From positions 3,534,001 to 3,598,000 of the forward strand of contig NZ_AP024109.1 of assembly GCF_016591715.1 (NCBI RefSeq): DNA of 64,000 nucleotides, given 5' to 3'. Shown here in pieces: positions 1 through 8,910 of the stretch. Position 1 is the first letter of the stretch. Each line of letters begins with the position of its first letter. Position numbers and translations under genes: made by a program. The notes under the pieces were generated by a model. That model saw only the letters and a list, made by a program, of their open reading frames with translations. It did not search any database and had not been told where the DNA came from. The DNA is from Mesorhizobium sp. J8 (GTDB lineage Bacteria; Pseudomonadota; Alphaproteobacteria; Rhizobiales; Rhizobiaceae).

Positions 1-762
1 CAGAAGGAAGGTGAAGAACACCATCCGGTTGAAGCCGAAGCCGGCAAAGCGCCCTGCCCTCGGGCTGGAACCCAGCACGCGCACCTCGAAACCTTTCAAC
101 ATCCGGCTCATCATCAGCCAGATCGCTACGGCGGCCACCAGGGCGAAGACGAAGCCCCAATTGGCGCGGCCTGCATCCGGCATCAGTTCCGGCAGCACGG
201 CCGAATCGCCGAACTGGATGGTCTGCGGAAAGCCATGGCCCTGCGGATCGCGCCACGGGCCGCGCACCAGCCAGTCGAGGAAAAGCTGCGCGACATAGAC
301 CAGCATCAGGCTGGTTAGGATCTCATTGGTGCTGAAGCGCGTCTTCAAAAACGCCGGGATCGATGCGTAAAGGGCGCCGCCGACCATGCCGAGCAGGAGC
401 ATCAGCGGGATCACCAGCGGACCTTCGAATTGCGGGAACAGCACCGGGATGATCGAGCCGAAGATCGCGCCGAAAATGAACTGGCCTTCGGCGCCGATGT
501 TCCAGATGTTGGCCTTGTAGCAGACCGACAGGCCGACCGCGATCAGGATCAGCGGCGCCGCCTTGATCGCCAGTTCGTGCAACTGCCAGACCTGGCTGAT
601 CGGCTCGACGAAATAGATCTCGAACGCATTGAGCGGATTGACGCCGAGCAGCGCGAACATGATGGCGCCGGCGATGATCGTCAGCGCAAAGGCGATGAAG
701 GGCGACAGCATCGAGAACAGCGCCGAGCGCTGCGGGCGTTTGACGAGTTCGATGCGCATCAT
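1..762 (-). CDS. BMP-family nucleoside/sugar ABC transporter permease (partial)
   Basis: This is the N-terminal 254 codons of a membrane permease; the gene runs off the left edge of the window. The frame is open to position 1 and is rich in hydrophobic helices, including stretches such as AAPLILIAVGLSVCYKANIWN and IGAEGQFIFGAIFG. These are typical of the permeases that work with BMP-type lipoproteins in nucleoside or simple-sugar uptake. The first ATG overlaps the stop of the upstream ATPase gene by 4 bp (ATGA). A GGAGGT sits just ahead of two consecutive ATG codons, so the start may be either 762 or 759. The substrate cannot be told from the sequence. Confidence 0.85.
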   Translation of the reverse strand, partial: MMRIELVKRPQRSALFSMLSPFIAFALTIIAGAIMFALLGVNPLNAFEIYFVEPISQVWQLHELAIKAAPLILIAVGLSVCYKANIWNIGAEGQFIFGAIFGSIIPVLFPQFEGPLVIPLMLLLGMVGGALYASIPAFLKTRFSTNEILTSLMLVYVAQLFLDWLVRGPWRDPQGHGFPQTIQFGDSAVLPELMPDAGRANWGFVFALVAAVAIWLMMSRMLKGFEVRVLGSSPRAGRFAGFGFNRMVFFTFLL

Positions 763-2336
763 GCCACCTCCATTGTGTGTTCGGCGTGGCCGGGCTCGGC
801 GCCGCCCATCAACAGGCCGATCTTCTCGAACGTCGCCTCGGCAATCGGCAGTGGCGCCGACAATTCTCCGTTGTGCATGACGGCGATCGCGTCCGACAGC
901 TCGAACAATTCGTCGAGGTCCTGGCTGATGACCAGGACAGCGGAGCCGCTGCGGGCAAGCTCGATCAGCGCCTGACGAATGTGGGCGGCGGCACCTGCGT
1001 CCACGCCCCAGGTCGGCTGGTTGACGATCATGACGCTCGGCTTGCGGTCGAGCTCGCGGCCGACGATGAACTTCTGCAGGTTGCCGCCCGACAGCGCGGC
1101 GGCCTCCGGATCGGGCGCGCTCTTGCGCACGTCCATGGCTTTGATGATGCGCTGGGCGGCGCTGTAAACGGCCCCGTTCTTGACCGTGCCGCCCGAACCG
1201 ACGAAAGCCTTGCCGTCGGTGGCGTGGCGCGAGAGCAGCAGGTTCTCCGAAAGCTTCATGCGCGGCGCCGCGCCATGGCCGAGCCGCTCCTCCGGCACGA
1301 AAGCGGCTCCCATCAGCCGCCGGCCGGTGATCGACAGGCCACCGGCGTCCTTGCCGCGGATGCGCACGGAACCGGCATCCTGCTGCAGCACTTCGCCGGA
1401 GACGGATTCGAAGAACTCGCCCTGGCCGTTGCCGGCGACCCCGGCTATGCCGATCACTTCGCCGGCGCGCACGGTGAGGTTGATGTTCTTGAGCGGGATT
1501 GCGAAGGGCGTCGCCGGCTTGCGGCTGAGATCGCGGATTTCCAGCAGCGCCGGCGCGGTCTCGATGCCCTCGGCCGGCGCACGCACCACCGCCTTCACCT
1601 CGCTGCCGACCATCATGCGGGCAAGCGATGCGGCCGTCTCCTCGCGCGGATTGCAGTGGCCGACGACCTTGCCATGGCGAAGCACCGTGGCGCGGTCGCA
1701 GATGCGTTTGACCTCTTCCAGCCGATGCGAGATGTAGAGGATCGATTTGCCTTCCGAGCGCAGGCGCTCCAGCGTCTCGAACAGCTTATCGGCTTCCTGC
1801 GGCGTCAGCACCGAGGTCGGCTCGTCGAGGATGATGAGCTGCGGCGTCTGCAGGAGGCAGCGGATGATCTCGATGCGCTGGCGTTCGCCGACGGAGAGGT
1901 CTCCGACCAGCGTATCCGGATCGAGCGGCAGGCCGTAGCTGAAGGACAGCGCCCTCGCCTTCGCCGCGATGGTGCTGATCGGCGAACCGTCATTGAGCGA
2001 AAGCGCGATGTTCTCGGCCGCCGTCAGCGCCTCGAACAGCGAGAAATGCTGGAACACCATGCCGATGCCGAGCTTTTTGGCCACGCCCGGGCTGGTGATC
2101 TTGACCGGCCTGCCATCCCAGAAGATCTCGCCTGAGTTCGGCTCCAGCGACCCGAACAACATCTTGACCAGCGTCGACTTGCCAGCGCCGTTCTCGCCGA
2201 GCAGCGCATGGATCTCGCCCTTCGCGATGTTGAGATCGATGTGGTCGCACGCCGTCAGCGTGCCGAAAACCTTGGTAAGGCCACGAACCTCGAGCAGGTT
2301 CGACCTGTCATGATTTGCACTCACAGTGCCTCCCAT
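759..2336 (-). CDS. BMP-family ABC transporter, duplicated ATP-binding protein
   Basis: This is a cytoplasmic ATPase with two ABC domains in one chain, the arrangement of RbsA/MglA-type and nucleoside (NupO/YufO-like) importers. The first half has Walker A GENGAGKST, signature LSVGERQR and Walker B LIILDEPTS. The second half has a degenerate Walker A (GVAGNGQGE) and a second signature, ALSGGNLQK. About 525 aa fits the family. The longest open frame reaches 2408, but homology-like sequence begins near LLEVRGLTKVFG. I prefer ATG 2336; GTG 2324 is also possible because GGGAGG lies 4 nt ahead of it. It is translationally coupled to the downstream permease. The binding protein gene is not in the window. 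Confidence 0.9.
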   Translation of the reverse strand: MGGTVSANHDRSNLLEVRGLTKVFGTLTACDHIDLNIAKGEIHALLGENGAGKSTLVKMLFGSLEPNSGEIFWDGRPVKITSPGVAKKLGIGMVFQHFSLFEALTAAENIALSLNDGSPISTIAAKARALSFSYGLPLDPDTLVGDLSVGERQRIEIIRCLLQTPQLIILDEPTSVLTPQEADKLFETLERLRSEGKSILYISHRLEEVKRICDRATVLRHGKVVGHCNPREETAASLARMMVGSEVKAVVRAPAEGIETAPALLEIRDLSRKPATPFAIPLKNINLTVRAGEVIGIAGVAGNGQGEFFESVSGEVLQQDAGSVRIRGKDAGGLSITGRRLMGAAFVPEERLGHGAAPRMKLSENLLLSRHATDGKAFVGSGGTVKNGAVYSAAQRIIKAMDVRKSAPDPEAAALSGGNLQKFIVGRELDRKPSVMIVNQPTWGVDAGAAAHIRQALIELARSGSAVLVISQDLDELFELSDAIAVMHNGELSAPLPIAEATFEKIGLLMGGAEPGHAEHTMEVA

Positions 2337-2589
2337 CCAGTTTCCCGGATATGTTCTGTGTTCCCGAAAGCATGGTATGCGCGGCCGGCTCCCATCGGAA
2401 AGCAGCACCCAACTTGAAAGAGCTTCAAGAATTTCAGCGGAAACTCAAGGGTTAAGATAGATCTCCTGAGAACAACGGCAAATCAGCATCGCTTTTCAGG
2501 CAAGCCATGCCTTCGGGCACGGCAAGCCGCTGAAAAACAAGGCAGCCGGCTAGAGGTACGGTGCCTGGAAGCGTGAAGCCGTGAAAGCT

Positions 2590-3567
2590 CTAGGGAATGA
2601 GAATAGTCGTTCCCGTCGTCTTGCGGGCTTCGAGATCGGCTTGCGCCTTTGCGGCGTCCTTCAGCGCATAGCGCTGGTTGATCTTGATCTCGACGGCGCC
2701 GCTCTTGACCACGTCGAAAAGTGCTTCGGCCGACTTCACCAGATCCTCGCGGCTGGCGTTGTAGACGAAGAGCGTCGGCCGGGTCGCATAGATCGAGCCC
2801 TTCTGTGCCAGGAGCGACATCGAGAAAGGCGGGATCGGGCCGGACGACTGGCCGAAGCTGACGAACATGCCCAACGGCCGCAGGCAATCGAGCGAGCCCG
2901 GAAATGTGTCGGCGCCGACGGAATCGTAGACGACGTCGCATTTCTTTCCGCCGGTAAGCGCGGCGACACCGGCGACGAAATCCTGCTCCTTGTAGTTGAT
3001 GACGTGGTCGAAGCCATGCGCCCGTGCGAGTTCGATCTTGTCGGCGGAGCTCGCCGTGCCGATCACGGTCGCGCCGAGATGCTTTGCCCACTGGCCGAGG
3101 ATGAGGCCAACGCCGCCGGCCGCCGCGTGGTAGAGGATCGTATCGCCGGCCTTCACCGGAAAGGTACGGCGCAGGAGATACTCCGCCGTCATGCCCTTCA
3201 GCATCATCGCCGCCGCCTGCTCGTCGCTGATGCCGTCCGGCACTTTGACCACGCGGTCGGCTGCGATCACCCGTTGCTCGGCATAAGCCCCGACATTGAC
3301 GGCATAGGCGACGCGGTCGCCCGGTTTCAGCCAATCGACGCCGGCGCCGAGCGCCAGCACGACGCCCGCCGCCTCGCCGCCCGGGATCAGCGGGAGACCG
3401 CCGGGTGGCGGATAAAGCCCGGAGCGATAGTAGACGTCGATGAAGTTGAGGCCGATCGCCGTATGCCGGACCAGGATCTGGCCTTCTCCGGGCTGGCCCG
3501 GATCGGCATCTTCATAGGCCAGGACTTCGGGGCCGCCATTGGCGTGGATGCGGATTGCCTTGGACAT
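2590..3567 (-). CDS. qor: NADPH:quinone oxidoreductase
   Basis: A 325-aa member of the zinc-independent medium-chain dehydrogenase/reductase family, expected to reduce quinones with NADPH in the cytosol. The N-terminal catalytic fold has the family segments GLNFIDVYYR and LIPGGEAAGVV. The nucleotide-binding Rossmann motif is the typical quinone reductase form AAAGGVG, about residue 150. No zinc-ligand cysteine cluster is evident, which separates it from alcohol dehydrogenases. It stands alone, with about 130 bp separating its start from the pcs stop. The exact physiological substrate is unknown. Confidence 0.9.
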   Translation of the reverse strand: MSKAIRIHANGGPEVLAYEDADPGQPGEGQILVRHTAIGLNFIDVYYRSGLYPPPGGLPLIPGGEAAGVVLALGAGVDWLKPGDRVAYAVNVGAYAEQRVIAADRVVKVPDGISDEQAAAMMLKGMTAEYLLRRTFPVKAGDTILYHAAAGGVGLILGQWAKHLGATVIGTASSADKIELARAHGFDHVINYKEQDFVAGVAALTGGKKCDVVYDSVGADTFPGSLDCLRPLGMFVSFGQSSGPIPPFSMSLLAQKGSIYATRPTLFVYNASREDLVKSAEALFDVVKSGAVEIKINQRYALKDAAKAQADLEARKTTGTTILIP

Positions 3568-3682
3568 CGCTCAACTCTCTGAAGGGTACGTGAACCGGAG
3601 CATGACCCCCGAAACGGGGAGAGCCGATTTTCGGAAGATCGTGCGCCGATAGATAGCTAGGTCAGGATGACCATTCGGCCAA

Positions 3683-3705
3683 AAATATCCTGATCCAGGA
3701 TCAGG
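3683..3705 (-). terminator. Likely terminator of the DUF2182-DUF1326-pcs operon
   Basis: A palindrome CCTGATCC-A-GGATCAGG (3689-3705) overlaps the pcs stop codon. On the minus strand it is followed by ATATTTTT. The stem is strong, but the loop would be short if all pairs form, so the call is moderate. Confidence 0.5.
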
Positions 3706-4519
3706 GCTTCTTGGCACCCAGATTGGGGAACATCTGCATGACGCCCCCGATGCAGGCGAGATAGAGCCCGGTGATGGTGATACCGATCTTGGTGAAGTCG
3801 CTGACCTGCTCACCCAGCACTCCGATCTTGTTGTAGAAGCTGGCAAGCGCGGCCTGCGCCAGCGCCAGCGCGCCGAAGGCGCACCACAAGAGGATCATGC
3901 CGAGATTGAGCGACCTGAGCCGCACCACCCGCACCGGGTGGATGAAGTTGATCGGCAGGAAGGTCAAGATGCCGGCAACCACCACCACGGCGAAAGACAC
4001 CCATTGCCCGGGCTCGATGACGAAGAGCGTGAACACCACCATGTTCCAGACGACCGGGAACCCCTTGAAGAAGTTCTCCTTCGTCTTCATGCCGGTGTCG
4101 GCATAGTAGATCGCGCTGGAGACGACGATGATCGCCGCGGACAGGAAAGACAGGTTCTCGCCCATGAAGCCGCGCTGGTAGAGCGCGAAGGCCGGGATGA
4201 GCACGTAAGTCACGTAGTCGATGATGTTGTCGAGGAGTTCGCCCGACCACGTCGGCAGGATTTCCTTCACCTCGAGCTTTCTGGCGATCGGCCCGTCGAT
4301 ACCGTCGACGAACAGCGCCAACCCCAGCCACCAGAACATCGCCGTCCAGCGCTCCTCGCTCGCCGCCACCAGCGACAGGAAGGCAAGGAACGATCCCGAC
4401 GCGGTGAGCAGGTGCACGGAGAACGCGCGCGCCTGCGGCCACGTCACCTTCTTCTTCGGCAACGGGATCCGCTCCGCGATCTTCTTGGCTGCCTTGCCGG
4501 CCCTTGTGTTCTTGCTCAC
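3701..4519 (-). CDS. pcs: Phosphatidylcholine synthase
   Basis: This inner-membrane enzyme condenses CDP-diacylglycerol with choline to give phosphatidylcholine, a pathway typical of rhizobia and other host-associated alphaproteobacteria. The 272-aa protein has the CDP-alcohol phosphatidyltransferase signature: DGIDGPIAR, then G-ELLD and NIID about 20 residues on. About eight hydrophobic helices follow, such as AAIIVVSSAIYYADTG. I chose GTG 4519 because it overlaps the stop of the upstream DUF1326 gene by 4 bp (GTGA), giving a length close to known Pcs proteins; the frame stays open further upstream. It is the last gene of a three-gene coupled cluster. Confidence 0.93.
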   Translation of the reverse strand: MSKNTRAGKAAKKIAERIPLPKKKVTWPQARAFSVHLLTASGSFLAFLSLVAASEERWTAMFWWLGLALFVDGIDGPIARKLEVKEILPTWSGELLDNIIDYVTYVLIPAFALYQRGFMGENLSFLSAAIIVVSSAIYYADTGMKTKENFFKGFPVVWNMVVFTLFVIEPGQWVSFAVVVVAGILTFLPINFIHPVRVVRLRSLNLGMILLWCAFGALALAQAALASFYNKIGVLGEQVSDFTKIGITITGLYLACIGGVMQMFPNLGAKKP

Positions 4520-5130
4520 GGTCCCCGCCAGTCCAGCTTGCAGATTTCGGCCGAGCGGCCGGCGAAATTCCAGTTGCGGCCGAAGGCGCGCATCTTGCTC
4601 TTGTCGGACTTCGCCACGATGATCTCCGGCGCGATCCAATATTCGGAATTGGTGATCACCGTATCTTTTTCGCGGTCCTTGCCGGGGATAGGCGTCACCG
4701 CGCCGTCGATGATTTTCGGTATCTGGAAGACGCGCGTCTTGTCGCGCGTCTCGTAGGTGATCGGCACCTGCTCGACGCCGAGGAATTTCCCGACGAGGAT
4801 CGACAGCAGCGAGGTGGTGCCGCCGGCCTTGCCGGTGAAGATCTTGGCCAGTGCCTTCACCGCATAGATCGAGGCGCGCTTGTCGATGAACAGGCCGGCC
4901 GTCCAGTTGCCGCGGCTCATGTAACCGGGGATTTCCATGATCAGACCGAGATTGAGGCCTGAAAGGTCGACTTCGCCGAAATGGCCCGCGTCGATGCGGA
5001 AGCCGGCCCAGGTCTGGCAGTAACCCTCGGTCGGCGGATGGCTGCCCAGCGACAGCACGCAGGGACAGAAAACCGTGCAATTGCAGGAGAGTACCAGCTC
5101 TCCTTTCATCGCCCAGCTTTGGTCGGTCAT
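4516..5130 (-). CDS. DUF1326 domain protein
   Basis: A 204-aa soluble protein of unknown function. The N-terminus carries the hallmark cysteine cluster CNCTVFCPC, followed by a further cysteine near YCQTWAGF. These could bind a metal, which is an inference. DUF1326 proteins are commonly encoded beside DUF2182 membrane proteins, and here the DUF2182 gene ends only 12 bp upstream. The 3' end overlaps the start of pcs by 4 bp. The cluster therefore looks like one transcript with coupled translation. Confidence 0.85.
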   Translation of the reverse strand: MTDQSWAMKGELVLSCNCTVFCPCVLSLGSHPPTEGYCQTWAGFRIDAGHFGEVDLSGLNLGLIMEIPGYMSRGNWTAGLFIDKRASIYAVKALAKIFTGKAGGTTSLLSILVGKFLGVEQVPITYETRDKTRVFQIPKIIDGAVTPIPGKDREKDTVITNSEYWIAPEIIVAKSDKSKMRAFGRNWNFAGRSAEICKLDWRGP

Positions 5131-5142
5131 CGAATTCTCCCC

Positions 5143-6033
5143 TCATGCCGAAACTAATAGCAGGGCTGCCGCCCACACAAGCAGTATCGCACCGGCGACC
5201 CGGCTGGCCACCCTGCCTGTGGTCTGTTTTTCGATCAGGGTGAACAGGCCGATCAGCGCCATCCAGAAGATGTTCATGGCGCCTACGGCGAACATCACCA
5301 GCATCAGCGCCCAGCAGCAGCCGAGGCACCAGACGCCCTCTTTCAGGCCAAGCCGGAAGACGCGGCCCGGTTTCGCGCTCCAGTTGGCGAACAGGATCGA
5401 GAACGGGTTGCGGCATTTTTCCAGGCATGCCTGCTTGAGGCCGCTGAATTGATAGAGGCCGGCTACGAGCAGCGCCGCGGCGCCGGCAAAGCCGACGGCA
5501 GGATCGAGCATCCGGCCGGAGTCGGCAAGGGCGTAGACCGCGAGCGTCAACGCGGTGAAGCCGGCGGATGCTGCAAGCCACGTGCCGAGGTATCCGGCAA
5601 CAAGCACCAGCGGATGAACGACGCCTTCGCCATTGATCCTCGCGGTATCCGCGATCTCGCAATAGGTGCGGATCAGCGGCGCCGCCGAAGGCAGCATCGT
5701 CGCGACGGCCATCAGGAACCACATGAGCACAAGCGCCGGCGCTTGCAGGCCGATCGGGCCTGCAAGCGGTGCCGGCGCGAGGCAAAGTGCAAAGAACCGG
5801 TCGAGAAAATCCGGCAACGGCAGGCTCGGCAGGTTTTTCAGCAGCATGTCGCCGGGCGCGCCGGCGGGGCGGCCTTCGGCGCCACGGATCGCCATCGCGC
5901 CGAGGAGGAACCAGGCAAAGGCGATGCCGATCCCGATCGTCAGCATGACCGCGAGACGCGGGCTGCGCGCGACGCCCGCCGCCGCGCGGCCGGCGCGGTC
6001 GAGATGGCTGAAATCGTGCTGCTCGCCGCTCAT
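5143..6033 (-). CDS. DUF2182 integral membrane protein
   Basis: A 296-aa polytopic membrane protein. Hydrophobic segments include LAVMLTIGIGIAFAWFLLG near the N-terminus and several more, with a cysteine-containing segment (KQACLEKCRNP) and WCLGCCWALMLVMF near the C-terminus. This cysteine pattern is typical of DUF2182, annotated as a predicted metal-binding membrane protein. ATG 6033 is preferred over the upstream extension to 6120 because the extension reads like non-coding sequence. It heads the cluster DUF2182-DUF1326-pcs. Its function is unknown. Confidence 0.82.
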   Translation of the reverse strand: MSGEQHDFSHLDRAGRAAAGVARSPRLAVMLTIGIGIAFAWFLLGAMAIRGAEGRPAGAPGDMLLKNLPSLPLPDFLDRFFALCLAPAPLAGPIGLQAPALVLMWFLMAVATMLPSAAPLIRTYCEIADTARINGEGVVHPLVLVAGYLGTWLAASAGFTALTLAVYALADSGRMLDPAVGFAGAAALLVAGLYQFSGLKQACLEKCRNPFSILFANWSAKPGRVFRLGLKEGVWCLGCCWALMLVMFAVGAMNIFWMALIGLFTLIEKQTTGRVASRVAGAILLVWAAALLLVSA

Positions 6034-6134
6034 GGCACTCGAATGGGCTGAATCGCCGCGTTGATCAAGCCGGCCGATCTGACCTATATCCGGATAAAGG
6101 CCCGACGGGTCGCCTCGCATCGTGGAAGCCTGGC

Positions 6135-7346
6135 GTGGAGCACAACGACAAAGCCCGCATCCTGGTTGCCGGCAGCGGTCCGGCCGGCCTGATCGCGGCG
6201 CTCGGCTTTGCCGGGGCCGGCTTCGACGTGACGTTGGTCGGCCCTGAGGCCAACACCGCCGACGGCCGCACCACCGCCCTCATGAATCCGGCGCTGAAGG
6301 TCCTTGAACGGCTGGGCGTCCTTGCCGAACTGAGGACGCAGGCCGCGCCGCTCATGGCGATGCGAATCGTCGATGCCACAAGGCGACTGATCCGCAGTCC
6401 GACCGTGACCTTCCGCGCCGGCGAGATCGGCGAGGAACAGTTCGGGCTCAATTTGCCGAACAAGGCTCTTATCCCCGTCCTTGCCAGAGCCGTTTCAGCT
6501 CATGACGGCATTCATTGGCTGAAATCCACCGTCGAGTCCTGGGCCCTTGACGCCGACCAGGCCCATGCAGGGCTGGCCGACGGCAGCGAAGTCTCGGCTT
6601 CGCTCGCAGTCGCCGCCGACGGACGCCTGTCTCCGGCGCGGGAAGCCGCCGGCATTCGCGCCTTCGCGCGGTCCTATCCGCAGTCGGCGCTCGTCCTCAA
6701 TTTCGGCCACCGCGGCGAGCACGGCTTCGTCTCGACCGAATTCCACACCGAAACGGGGCCGTTCACACAGGTGCCGCTGCCCGGCAAGCGCTCGAGTCTT
6801 GTCTGGGTGGTGAAGCCTGAGACGGCGCAAGAGCTTGCCGCGCTCGATGATGCGGCCCTGTCGGGGCGTGTCGAGGAACAGATGCAATCGATGCTCGGCC
6901 GGGTCTCGGTCGAGCCGGGTAGGCAGGTCTATCCGTTGTCGGCGGCCTCGCCCGGCCGCTTCGCGCAAAACCGCGTGGCGCTGGTCGGCGAAGCGGCGCA
7001 TGTGTTTCCGCCGATCGGCGCCCAAGGTCTCAACCTCGGCATCAGGGATATCGAAGATCTGATTGGAATCGCGAGTGAAAACGTCAGCGATCCCGGATCG
7101 CGCCGAGCCCTCGCCGCCTATGACACGAGGCGCCGGCCCGACATATGGGCGCGCAGCGGCGCGGTGAACCTGCTCAACATGTCGCTCTTGTCCGATATGC
7201 TGCCGGCGCAGCTGGCGCGCAGCGCTGGCCTCAATGCATTGGGCAGCTTCGCCCCGCTACGCGCCTTCTTCATGCGCGAGGGATTGCGGCCGGGCAGCGG
7301 CTTTCGCGCCATTGCCGGCGGCCTACGGAAAGAGGTCGGCCGGTAG
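6135..7346 (+). CDS. UbiH/UbiF/COQ6-family FAD-dependent hydroxylase
   Basis: A 403-aa flavoprotein monooxygenase, probably one of the ring hydroxylases of ubiquinone biosynthesis. The N-terminal FAD-binding motif is ILVAGSGPAGLIAALGFAGA, and the second FAD motif is GEAAHVFPPIGAQGLNLG around residue 290. Alphaproteobacteria often use one or two broad UbiH-like hydroxylases (such as UbiL), so position specificity cannot be assigned. The start is GTG 6135 with GGAAG a few bases upstream. Its 3' end overlaps the convergent AEC transporter gene by 24 bp. Confidence 0.88.
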   Translation: MEHNDKARILVAGSGPAGLIAALGFAGAGFDVTLVGPEANTADGRTTALMNPALKVLERLGVLAELRTQAAPLMAMRIVDATRRLIRSPTVTFRAGEIGEEQFGLNLPNKALIPVLARAVSAHDGIHWLKSTVESWALDADQAHAGLADGSEVSASLAVAADGRLSPAREAAGIRAFARSYPQSALVLNFGHRGEHGFVSTEFHTETGPFTQVPLPGKRSSLVWVVKPETAQELAALDDAALSGRVEEQMQSMLGRVSVEPGRQVYPLSAASPGRFAQNRVALVGEAAHVFPPIGAQGLNLGIRDIEDLIGIASENVSDPGSRRALAAYDTRRRPDIWARSGAVNLLNMSLLSDMLPAQLARSAGLNALGSFAPLRAFFMREGLRPGSGFRAIAGGLRKEVGR

Positions 7347-8285
7347 GATTCCGTGCCGGATCGCGTAGAGCAGAGCGGTCACCGTCACCACCGAAAAGCA
7401 TGTCGTGATCAGCACGCTGGCCGAGGCCCGCTGCACCCATACATCGTACTGCTGCGCGATCACGAAGACATTGGTCGCCGTCGGCAGCGCCGCGAGCAGC
7501 ATGGCGGAGAAGACCCAGGTCGGCGAGAAATTGCCGATCCAGCTCAGCACGACATAGCAAAGCAGCGGATGGACAATCAGCTTCAGCCCGCCGATCAACG
7601 CCAACTCGTGCGGAACGCGGTTGAGCGGCCTCAGCGCCAGCGTCACACCCATGGCGAACAAGGCGCAAGGCGCGGCCGCGCGTGCGAGATAGTCGAGGAA
7701 ACGGTCGACAGGCAGCGGCGGGCGGAACTCCATATAGGCGGCGCCAACGCCAAGCGCCGTCGCAATGATGAAGGGGTGCAGCGCGATCTTTTTCAGGACG
7801 CCGAGCGCCAGTTGGAGCGGTGGCGCCTTCTCCTTGCCCGACAGCGCCATCATCATCGGCGCGACGGTGAAATGCACGATGTTCTCGAAGCAGAAGATCA
7901 GCGCCACGGGCACCGCCGCCTGTTCGCCGAACGCCAGCAAGGCAAGACCCGGCCCCATATAGCCGATGTTGCCGTAAGCCGCGGCAAGGGCGGTGATCGT
8001 CGCCTGCGCGATGCCGCCGCGGGAAACGATAACCGACCAGGCGAACATCAGCGTGAATATCGCGTAGGTGGCGATGAGCGAGCCCAGGATGAAACTCCAT
8101 TCCGTCAGTTGCTCGAAGGGCGTCTTGGCGAGCAATTGGAAGAACAAGGCCGGCAGTGCGACATAGATGATGAAAATGTTCATCCAGCCGAGTGCCTCCA
8201 GCGGCTGCCTGGTGATGCGCGCCACCAGGAAACCGATGAAGATCATGCCGAAGAACGGAAGGACGAGGCCGATGACGTCAGACAT
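7323..8285 (-). CDS. AEC family transporter (auxin efflux carrier-like)
   Basis: A 320-aa inner-membrane permease of the AEC family, whose bacterial members export or exchange organic acids and other small molecules. About ten hydrophobic segments are visible, beginning with VIGLVLPFFGMIFIGFLVAR. The conserved AYGNIGYMGPGLAL segment typical of AEC proteins lies about residue 110. I chose ATG 8285 (MSDVIGLV); the frame extends to 8381 but that extension is hydrophilic and not family-like. The gene overlaps its convergent neighbour at the 3' end. The substrate is unknown. Confidence 0.87.
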   Translation of the reverse strand: MSDVIGLVLPFFGMIFIGFLVARITRQPLEALGWMNIFIIYVALPALFFQLLAKTPFEQLTEWSFILGSLIATYAIFTLMFAWSVIVSRGGIAQATITALAAAYGNIGYMGPGLALLAFGEQAAVPVALIFCFENIVHFTVAPMMMALSGKEKAPPLQLALGVLKKIALHPFIIATALGVGAAYMEFRPPLPVDRFLDYLARAAAPCALFAMGVTLALRPLNRVPHELALIGGLKLIVHPLLCYVVLSWIGNFSPTWVFSAMLLAALPTATNVFVIAQQYDVWVQRASASVLITTCFSVVTVTALLYAIRHGILPADLFP

Positions 8286-8497
8286 TTTTCGCTCGGGCGG
8301 GAAAACTCCCGCGCGGGCTAGCCCGTTGTTTCGCCCGAGGTCAATGACTTGGCTATTGAATTGCGGCAGTGCCTGCGCCAAATAGGCCCAAGCCGAAAGT
8401 CGGGGTCGATTTCTGGCTGCGTGACGTGTAAATTCAAGGTCTTAGGCGCCCTGTGCGCAGCCACGAAAGGCGCCTCGGAACCTAAGTGGTGAACGTG

Positions 8498-8821
8498 ATG
8501 AAGACGGCCAAATTCTCGATCGGGCAAGTGGTTCGCCACAGGCTGTTTCCGTTCCGCGGCGTGATCTTCGACGTCGATCCCGAATTCGCCAACACCGAGG
8601 AATGGTACGAAGCCATTCCCGCCGACGTGCGTCCGCGCAAGGACCAGCCTTTCTACCATCTCCTGGCGGAGAACTCGGAGACCGAATACATCGCCTATGT
8701 GTCCGAGCAGAACCTGCTCGAGGACCGGTCGGGCGAGCCGGTGCGGCATCCGCAGATCGGCGAGATGTTCGACAAGCTGCCGGACGGCCGTTACGAGCCG
8801 AAGCGCCAATCGAAGCACTAG
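8498..8821 (+). CDS. hspQ: Heat shock protein HspQ
   Basis: A 107-aa protein of the YccV/HspQ family, a small cytosolic protein linked to quality control; in enterobacteria it modulates Lon specificity and DnaA stability. The family core is clear: RHRLFPFRGVIFDVDPEF followed by NTEEWYEAIP and the C-terminal RHPQIGEMFD. ATG 8498 is chosen because GGTGA lies 5 nt upstream and the protein then begins MKTAKFSIGQVV, as in homologues. A GTG at 8486 is in frame but less likely. A perfect hairpin terminator follows about 40 bp downstream. Confidence 0.93.
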   Translation: MKTAKFSIGQVVRHRLFPFRGVIFDVDPEFANTEEWYEAIPADVRPRKDQPFYHLLAENSETEYIAYVSEQNLLEDRSGEPVRHPQIGEMFDKLPDGRYEPKRQSKH

Positions 8822-8861
8822 TCGGAAACGCGTCTTCCAGGGCGCACAGCGTCGACAACGA

Positions 8862-8887
8862 AAAAGCGGGGCAATTGCCCCGCTTTT
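8862..8887. terminator. Bidirectional terminator between hspQ and ialB
   Basis: A perfect 26-bp palindrome: AAAAGCGGGG, central CAATTG, CCCCGCTTTT. It gives a GC stem with A tract before and T tract after on both strands, and it lies between two convergent genes. Confidence 0.9.
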
Positions 8888-8910
8888 GTTTCCGGACGAT
8901 GCTCCGGCGA

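Noticed and set aside
2504..2523. TTCG-capped hairpin as terminator after qor
   Set aside because: It has one mismatch and no T tract, and lies about 70 bp past the stop; too weak to list.
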